NCBI GenBank assembly: GCA_945946715.1
Contig: CAMEWU010000061.1
Span: 1-11,292, forward strand
Direction of reading: 5' to 3'
Source: an uncultured Clostridium sp.
GTDB lineage: Bacteria; Bacillota; Clostridia; Lachnospirales; Lachnospiraceae
Length of the DNA: 11,292 bases
Shown: positions 6,396 through 11,292 of the stretch, in pieces
Layout: the number at the start of each line of letters is the position of its first letter
Numbering within the stretch: position 1 is the first letter of the stretch
Translations under genes and position numbers: made by a program
The notes under the pieces: generated by a model
The model's input: only the letters and a program-made list of their open reading frames with translations
Database searches by the model: none
Told to the model about the DNA's origin: nothing

Positions 6396-7227
6396 TAATA
6401 ACCAGCTCCGGGCGGTTAAATATTCTTGGCACCGGCGTACTCTCTCTTGCCAGCCCCCGGCTAACTATCATCTGTTTTCCTTCCTTATAATAATATATAC
6501 CTCCGGCATAATGAGGAAATATCCCTTGATTTGGTGCAAACAAGCCATTCAAAACACCCGGTATCCTCCATTGTCCCCCATGTGCATGCCCACAAAGTAC
6601 CAAATCAAAATCATATTGCATATACGTCTCTGCCCATTCCGGACGATGAGATAATAGGATAGTATATCCCTTGGGATTAATAACTTCCTTGCACTCTTCT
6701 GCTGTCTTTAACTGTTCCAACATCCCTATGCCATTCTTCGTATATGCTACTACATCCGGATCATCCACACCACAGATATTAATAGTTTGCCCTTTTATTT
6801 CAATTGTCTTACAATCACCGGAAAGAATGGTAATTCCATAAGATTCTACAATTTTCAAAATGTTATCAATATCACCACTCCAGTATTCATGATTTCCTGT
6901 CACATAATAGCAGGGATACTGTTCCGACAACTGCTGTAATGTTAATTCAGCATTTTGATAAGAACCTTTATCATCAAATATATCCCCGCCCAGCAATACG
7001 ATATCCGGTTGTTGCTTTTTTAGTGCATCTATTAATACTCCTTGTTCTTTTCCATACCAATCTGAATGCAAATCTGTAATTAAGGCAATACGAATAGGAG
7101 TTGTAATTTGGGGTGCTTCTATCTTATAGATAATCGTCTTTAATCTCATATCACAAGCTATTGCAAGAATCGCCAACACACCAGTGATTATCAGAATTTT
7201 CCTTTTTATAGACTTTCTTTTTTCCAT
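6382..7227 (-). CDS. Membrane-anchored calcineurin-type metallophosphoesterase (YkuE/YaeI-like)
   Basis: A 281-residue phosphoesterase. A basic N-terminus (KRKSIKRK) and one hydrophobic segment (about 11-25) form an uncleaved membrane anchor, placing the catalytic domain outside the cytoplasm. The five metal-binding motifs are complete: ITDLHSDW (Asp 52, His 54), LGGDIFDD (Asp 82), GNHEYW (Asn 112, His 113), LLSHRPEW (His 194) and GHAHGGQ (His 214, His 216). The GHxHGGQxRxPG form is typical of the YkuE/YaeI group, often described as phospholipid or lipid-linked phosphohydrolases; substrate here is unknown. An AAGGGG site lies about 11 nt before the ATG, rather far. The gene follows the TraX-family gene after 112 bp with no visible terminator, so it may be transcribed with it. 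Confidence 0.9.
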   Translation of the reverse strand: MEKRKSIKRKILIITGVLAILAIACDMRLKTIIYKIEAPQITTPIRIALITDLHSDWYGKEQGVLIDALKKQQPDIVLLGGDIFDDKGSYQNAELTLQQLSEQYPCYYVTGNHEYWSGDIDNILKIVESYGITILSGDCKTIEIKGQTINICGVDDPDVVAYTKNGIGMLEQLKTAEECKEVINPKGYTILLSHRPEWAETYMQYDFDLVLCGHAHGGQWRIPGVLNGLFAPNQGIFPHYAGGIYYYKEGKQMIVSRGLARESTPVPRIFNRPELVIIDLE

Positions 7228-7339
7228 TTATATGTTTTCCCCTTACAATAATCATGGATTGCAGCTATGCTCTCGTTTGTTACATTTTCAGCAATACTAC
7301 TTTCCATTGGCATTTTTATAAACGGTCAAATGACAGGTA
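7228..7339 (-). other. Spacer between the TraX-family and phosphoesterase genes
   Basis: This 112-bp gap shows no convincing terminator hairpin and no good promoter. A 35-codon reading frame on the minus strand (7206-7313) begins at ATG 7311-7313 and overlaps the phosphoesterase start out of frame, but it has no ribosome binding site. Transcriptional read-through from the TraX-family gene is the simplest view. Confidence 0.4.
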
Positions 7340-8098
7340 TTATGAACCAATCAAAACACCAACATCACCATGCAGCAAAAGCCTAATAATACCACAAAGT
7401 ACCAGACTCACCGGATAGTAGATATAAAACAGCCACTTCATTCCCTTCCAGCTTCCCCGTTGCCCGTTATACGCTTTTAGAAATGGAATGGATATACACA
7501 CAAACAACTGAACAATTCCATATACCTTATCAATAAAAATAAAATATACAAGCGCATAGAACAGTACCCAGAACACCATGCCCTGCATCTGTTTCTTAAA
7601 ATTCCCACGATTGGATGCAATGGTGAGAATCGCCATAACTGCGATACAGCTCCAGTCAGAGCAAAACGCAATAACATCGATGAGAATAATCAGCACTCTT
7701 TTCATCCAATCTTTTAACTTTGGATGATCCAGAATTGCTAATCCTACTACCGCCCAGGCCAACGACCACATCACACTGGTCTGATTAAATATAGTGGTTT
7801 GAAACGGTATAAACGGAATTCCAAAGCAAAAATTGTAAGCAAAATGAGAAATCAGTGCAAATCCAAACAAGCGCAAAATGTATTTCTTCACATTCTTCGT
7901 ATAATGATATCCTTCCGCTATGAAAAACCACATAGTAGGTGCTGTCAGCCGCCCCAGAATATGACAGCCTACAATCCACCATTCTGTCCGATATCCCGGA
8001 AATATTACCCAAATTAAATGATCTAAGGTCATAGCTATAATCGCTATCAGTTTCAACTGATTTCCATTCAGCCCTTTTGTAAACACTTTCTCCTCCAT
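7340..8098 (-). CDS. TraX-family integral membrane protein
   Basis: A 252-residue polytopic membrane protein of the TraX family. In F-like plasmids TraX acetylates the pilin N-terminus, but chromosomal Bacillota homologues have no known role and need not concern conjugation. Family features near the N-terminus are KGLNGNQLKLIAIIAMTLDH, the GRLTAPTMWFFIAEGYHYT segment and the following YILRLFGFALISHFAYN helix; about seven to eight hydrophobic segments follow. A GGAG (8108-8111) 9 nt before the ATG at 8096-8098 favours this start. An ATG five codons earlier (8111-8113) would overlap that site and has no clear site of its own. The gene starts 26 bp after the SMC-like ATPase stop with no room for a terminator, so the two are almost certainly co-transcribed. 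No other conjugation gene is in the window. Confidence 0.87.
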   Translation of the reverse strand: MEEKVFTKGLNGNQLKLIAIIAMTLDHLIWVIFPGYRTEWWIVGCHILGRLTAPTMWFFIAEGYHYTKNVKKYILRLFGFALISHFAYNFCFGIPFIPFQTTIFNQTSVMWSLAWAVVGLAILDHPKLKDWMKRVLIILIDVIAFCSDWSCIAVMAILTIASNRGNFKKQMQGMVFWVLFYALVYFIFIDKVYGIVQLFVCISIPFLKAYNGQRGSWKGMKWLFYIYYPVSLVLCGIIRLLLHGDVGVLIGS

Positions 8099-8124
8099 AT
8101 CCAAACTCTCCATAGTCTTTCATA

Positions 8125-11100
8125 TTAAATGAAATCAAAACTTACCTGTTCATATTCCAGATTCCGGTACTCCACTTCCTCCTGTTCAACCTGACTGCGG
8201 TAATCAATCACAACCGTCTGCTGCCGCTTTCCAACCATCTGTTGTCCTAAAATGTAGTTTACATCGAACCTTGCCGTAATTGCCGGTGTAGCACCACGGG
8301 CAGGTACAATCAACTGTACATTATTGGTTTTCAGCAATGCGAAAATCGGCTCCCAGATATATACATCCTTGGCTGCACCGAATGGATTATCAATAAATAT
8401 AGTCTTTGTCAGCTTATCATTTTCACCATTTGGTGAATGTAACCCGGAAATATAATTAATAATGGAAATCAGGAACTGGATATAAATACCCTGAGACTGT
8501 CCGGTGCTTCCTACTGCTTCCTCATATCGAAGATACCGGCTCTGCTCCTTCATTCGTTCCCGTTTATACAAGGTCAGTTTGATATTATTCATATCCGTTA
8601 CAATCACACTGAACAACTTCTTTAATTCCAATCGGCTGCGGATATATTTAATCCGTTCATTCTGGTTCTGGAACCGGTCTGCACCTTTTACCACATCATC
8701 AATATAATCAGACATCCTCTGTGGTATAAATTCCTCCTTTACATACGGAATGGCCAATCCTACCATTTGAATTGGATCGCCCTCCAGCATAATCCGAGAT
8801 AATTTGGGCAGTTTTTCCAATTCATTTTTCACATCCTGACAACGCTGGATACACTGTTTTTCAAAATTGGATTTGATAAACTGCATATCTTCAATTCCCT
8901 GTTCCACACGTTCTTTTTCCAGGGCTATGACATGAATCATGGATGTTAAGCTATCCCGAAGCTGCTTTGCTTCTCCAAAATTACCCGGAATTTCTACATC
9001 ATTGCTAATGGTCTGGGACAGCTCAAATGCCTGCATCTCTGCCAAAGCCTGTGCAGTCTGGCTTTTGTACCTTTGCAGTTCATTCTTGGCACGCTCCAAC
9101 GCCTTGGTACTCTTGTCATAAGCAAGAAGACTGGCTTCAAATACCTCCCGCAACTGTTCTTTTCCAACCATCAGTACCTTGGCATTCTGCAGGCTGATAT
9201 CATTGGTTTCCACAATTCGTTTCACATCTTTATATAAGTCCAGCATAGCAGTATATTCCCGGCTATACTGCTGATACTCTTTCTCAGACTCCTTGTATGC
9301 CTGATCCAGACGAGACAATAAGGCTTCTCCTTCTGTAATCCGGGCATCAATCTCTTCCTTAGATACTGCTATCTCTTCATAAGGGCCAAAGCGTTCTTCC
9401 AGAGTAAGCACCGCCTGTTCAATACTTCCTTCCAGTCGGTTGGCTTTCTGATTTCTTCCTGCCAAATGATGCTTCTGGGTATCCACAACCAGAGTTAATC
9501 GGGACAATTCGGTACTTAACAACTCCAATTCCTGCTCATCCACCGCATACAGTTGGTGATTTTTTCGCAGTTCTTCCAATTCCTCTACAGAACAATTTCG
9601 CTTTGCAATGGACTTTAACGCTTTATCCATAGCCGCCTGCAATGTTGCAATTAACTGTTTCTTATCCTCTAAGACAATGGTGCTCTTTTCAAAGACCGCT
9701 TTCACTGCTTTGAATCGGGCATCTAATTCGGAATCTTCCATTGCCTCCATACCAGCCGGTATGTCATTGACTGTATAACCCTCATCGAAATAATATTCCT
9801 TATAACACTGTTCCCAGTCCGTTAATCGCTCATCTATCTGTGCCTGCAATGCCTGTATCCGACGACTGCTCTCAGTATCCGTTACTCTCCACTGGTACAA
9901 TTCCTGTTGATATTGATTTTGAAGTTTTTGTAACCGGACAACCTCTGCTTTCGAGGTATTCAGTTGTTCTTCCTCTTCTGCCATCTGCTTGCTTAAACCT
10001 GCAATGGATTCTAAGGTGGAACGTTCCTCCAACCAGTCTAATTGTGCCTGCCGTTTCTCTTTTACCTCTTGTTCTTTTGATTCTAAGTCATATTGTGCCT
10101 GTAATAACGCCTGTTTCTTTCCTTCCAGTTGTTCCTTACATTCTCGTAACGCATCTCTTGCCTTTAACTGTTCCTGTTCCACATCAATAATTGCAATTCC
10201 CTGCAAACCGGCTGCAAAAGCACTATCCTCCTGATAAGTGGCACTCATTTCTTCTAATCGGGCAATTTCTCCTGTCAATTCTTCCAGTTCTTCCTTTTGC
10301 CGTACCTTCTCCTGCACTAAGACATCCGTGGAAACAAATGCCTCTCTTCCACGTTGCAGATACATGACACAGTCATTTTCACCTTCCGTACTAAAAGAAT
10401 CCAGCATGGATAAATTATAAATCGGTAAAAATCCATCCCCCAGATTCAATTCCCGCAGTTTTCCGTCATTCTCTAAAGCAAGAAAATTCTCTACTATTAA
10501 TCCATATGGCAGTAATGGATGACTGACAAGCATCTGTGTTCTTACTTCTTCCGTCTGGGCTGCCAGATAATCCATTCCAAATATTGCATTGATGCCATGG
10601 CGGCTTTCAATATAATATTTTGCCTTTTCTACTGCCTGAGTTGGTGCAATCAGACGTCCTTCTTCCAGCTGCTGTAACCTTTTTTCCGCTTTTGTAAGCA
10701 ACTCCTTTTTAGCAGAAATCATAGCAATATTATCCAGATACCGCTGATTAATACTCTGAATTAAATCTGTAATATCCTGATTGGTCATCCATTCCGTTGT
10801 TTTTCCAACGGTATTTCCGGCATAGATTTCCAACATTCGTTTCAGAGTACCTGCCTGCTCCTGATACTCCTTATCCTGTGCCTCTAATTTTTCTAATGCA
10901 GTTTCTTTCTCCCTCAACTGCTCTGTAACTATTTCCACTTCCTGCTTTAAGTCAAAATAAGCCTCTCTGTCCTGTTGCAACTGCTGTTCCAGTACAGCAA
11001 TCACTTCCTGCAATCCACTATTCTGTTTCTCCTGCTCCTGCAACAGTTCCTCTGCATTCAAAAAGGAACCTGTAGATAAGCGACTGCGTAAATCCTGCAT

Positions 11101-11292
11101 TGTCTGAACATTTTTTTGACTGCGTTCCTGCATCTGCTGATATTCATGCTCTGCAACGGCTAAAGCAATTTGCGTTTCCCGTTCCAAATGCTCTAAAGTT
11201 TCTGTTTTTTCTTTGGCTTCCTTTGCAGTCGCTGCTTCCTTTCCCAGTGCTGTCCGGATCTCTGCCAATGCCTGGTCGTCCCGTGGCTTTTT
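8125..11292 (-). CDS. SMC/MukB/JetC-like coiled-coil ATPase, C-terminal part (5' end beyond window)
   Basis: The frame is open to the right edge (KKPRDDQALAEIRTALGK is read through), so a TTG at 11266-11268 is internal and the gene starts outside the window; 1055 residues are visible. Order: coiled coil (about 10656-11292); a globular insert with GINAIFGMDYLAA and HPLLPYGLIVENF (about 10324-10656) that may be a hinge or dimerisation domain; a long Glu/Gln-rich coiled coil of about 500 residues; then a C-terminal ATPase lobe. That lobe has an ABC-signature-like GSTGQSQG (about 8485-8511) and Walker B TIFIDNPFGAAKD (Asp at 8389-8391). Asn follows the Walker B Asp where SMC-type ATPases carry the catalytic Glu. 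No H-loop His follows VQLIVPARG, as in MukB-type heads. The Walker A lobe is off-window. JetC of a Wadjet-like or condensin-like complex is the leading guess; partners are not visible. Confidence 0.75.
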   Translation of the reverse strand, partial: KKPRDDQALAEIRTALGKEAATAKEAKEKTETLEHLERETQIALAVAEHEYQQMQERSQKNVQTMQDLRSRLSTGSFLNAEELLQEQEKQNSGLQEVIAVLEQQLQQDREAYFDLKQEVEIVTEQLREKETALEKLEAQDKEYQEQAGTLKRMLEIYAGNTVGKTTEWMTNQDITDLIQSINQRYLDNIAMISAKKELLTKAEKRLQQLEEGRLIAPTQAVEKAKYYIESRHGINAIFGMDYLAAQTEEVRTQMLVSHPLLPYGLIVENFLALENDGKLRELNLGDGFLPIYNLSMLDSFSTEGENDCVMYLQRGREAFVSTDVLVQEKVRQKEELEELTGEIARLEEMSATYQEDSAFAAGLQGIAIIDVEQEQLKARDALRECKEQLEGKKQALLQAQYDLESKEQEVKEKRQAQLDWLEERSTLESIAGLSKQMAEEEEQLNTSKAEVVRLQKLQNQYQQELYQWRVTDTESSRRIQALQAQIDERLTDWEQCYKEYYFDEGYTVNDIPAGMEAMEDSELDARFKAVKAVFEKSTIVLEDKKQLIATLQAAMDKALKSIAKRNCSVEELEELRKNHQLYAVDEQELELLSTELSRLTLVVDTQKHHLAGRNQKANRLEGSIEQAVLTLEERFGPYEEIAVSKEEIDARITEGEALLSRLDQAYKESEKEYQQYSREYTAMLDLYKDVKRIVETNDISLQNAKVLMVGKEQLREVFEASLLAYDKSTKALERAKNELQRYKSQTAQALAEMQAFELSQTISNDVEIPGNFGEAKQLRDSLTSMIHVIALEKERVEQGIEDMQFIKSNFEKQCIQRCQDVKNELEKLPKLSRIMLEGDPIQMVGLAIPYVKEEFIPQRMSDYIDDVVKGADRFQNQNERIKYIRSRLELKKLFSVIVTDMNNIKLTLYKRERMKEQSRYLRYEEAVGSTGQSQGIYIQFLISIINYISGLHSPNGENDKLTKTIFIDNPFGAAKDVYIWEPIFALLKTNNVQLIVPARGATPAITARFDVNYILGQQMVGKRQQTVVIDYRSQVEQEEVEYRNLEYEQVSFDFI

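Noticed and set aside
7206..7313. Minus-strand 35-codon frame (starts MPMESSIAENV) overlapping the phosphoesterase start
   Set aside because: It has no ribosome binding site and no promoter, and overlaps the phosphoesterase out of frame. The length is within what chance allows.
7785..8138. Minus-strand frame of 117 codons at the ATPase/TraX junction
   Set aside because: It is fully shadowed by the TraX-family gene in another frame, whose translation matches a known family; this one matches nothing and is Ser/Tyr-rich noise.
9840..10420. Plus-strand frames opposite the coiled-coil gene
   Set aside because: They are antisense shadows of the biased coiled-coil coding sequence and have no ribosome binding sites.
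11266..11268. TTG as the start of the SMC-like ATPase
   Set aside because: The frame stays open to the window edge, there is no ribosome binding site before it, and the N-terminal Walker A lobe required for such an ATPase is missing, so the true start lies outside.

Overview
The window reads as chromosomal DNA of a low-GC Gram-positive anaerobe, most likely Clostridia and probably Lachnospiraceae. The grounds are AT-rich DNA, strong AAGGAGG ribosome binding sites, textbook sigma-A promoters, U-tailed hairpin terminators, and the set of protein families present. This is an inference from composition and families, not from a database match.

Layout, left to right. Positions 1-678 hold no intact gene. 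A consensus minus-strand promoter and a strong ribosome binding site lead into a short, stop-riddled reading frame that looks like the decayed start of a group II intron-type reverse transcriptase and runs off the left edge. A two-way terminator at 620-660 closes this stretch. Positions 679-2655 (minus) are a two-gene operon: an ArsB/NhaD/CitMHS-type (SLC13-like) permease followed 12 bp later by a cytidylate-kinase-like P-loop protein, with a promoter at 2728-2755. Positions 2838-4592 (minus) encode an ammonium channel with a PII signal-protein domain fused to its C-terminus, so transporter and regulator are one chain. A 312-bp divergent control region separates it from a plus-strand AraC-type regulator (4905-5759). 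That region has a good plus-strand promoter, a hairpin at the presumed RNA 5' end, and a complete intrinsic terminator before the regulator gene. It may therefore make a small RNA of about 95 nt, or be an attenuator.

The right half is all minus strand. In order of transcription it holds the C-terminal 1055 residues of a very large SMC/MukB/JetC-like coiled-coil ATPase (open at the right edge), a TraX-family membrane protein starting within 30 bp of its stop, a membrane-anchored metallophosphoesterase, and a YbaK/EbsC-type aminoacyl-tRNA deacylase that converges on the AraC gene.

The most notable elements are the SMC-like ATPase, whose Walker B has Asp-Asn where Asp-Glu is expected and which could be the motor of a Wadjet-like plasmid-defence or condensin system; the Amt-PII fusion lacking the T-loop tyrosine; and the structured leader or small RNA between amt and araC. 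Several genes have an upstream in-frame TTG or GTG, but the ribosome binding sites favour internal ATG starts, and those are used here.
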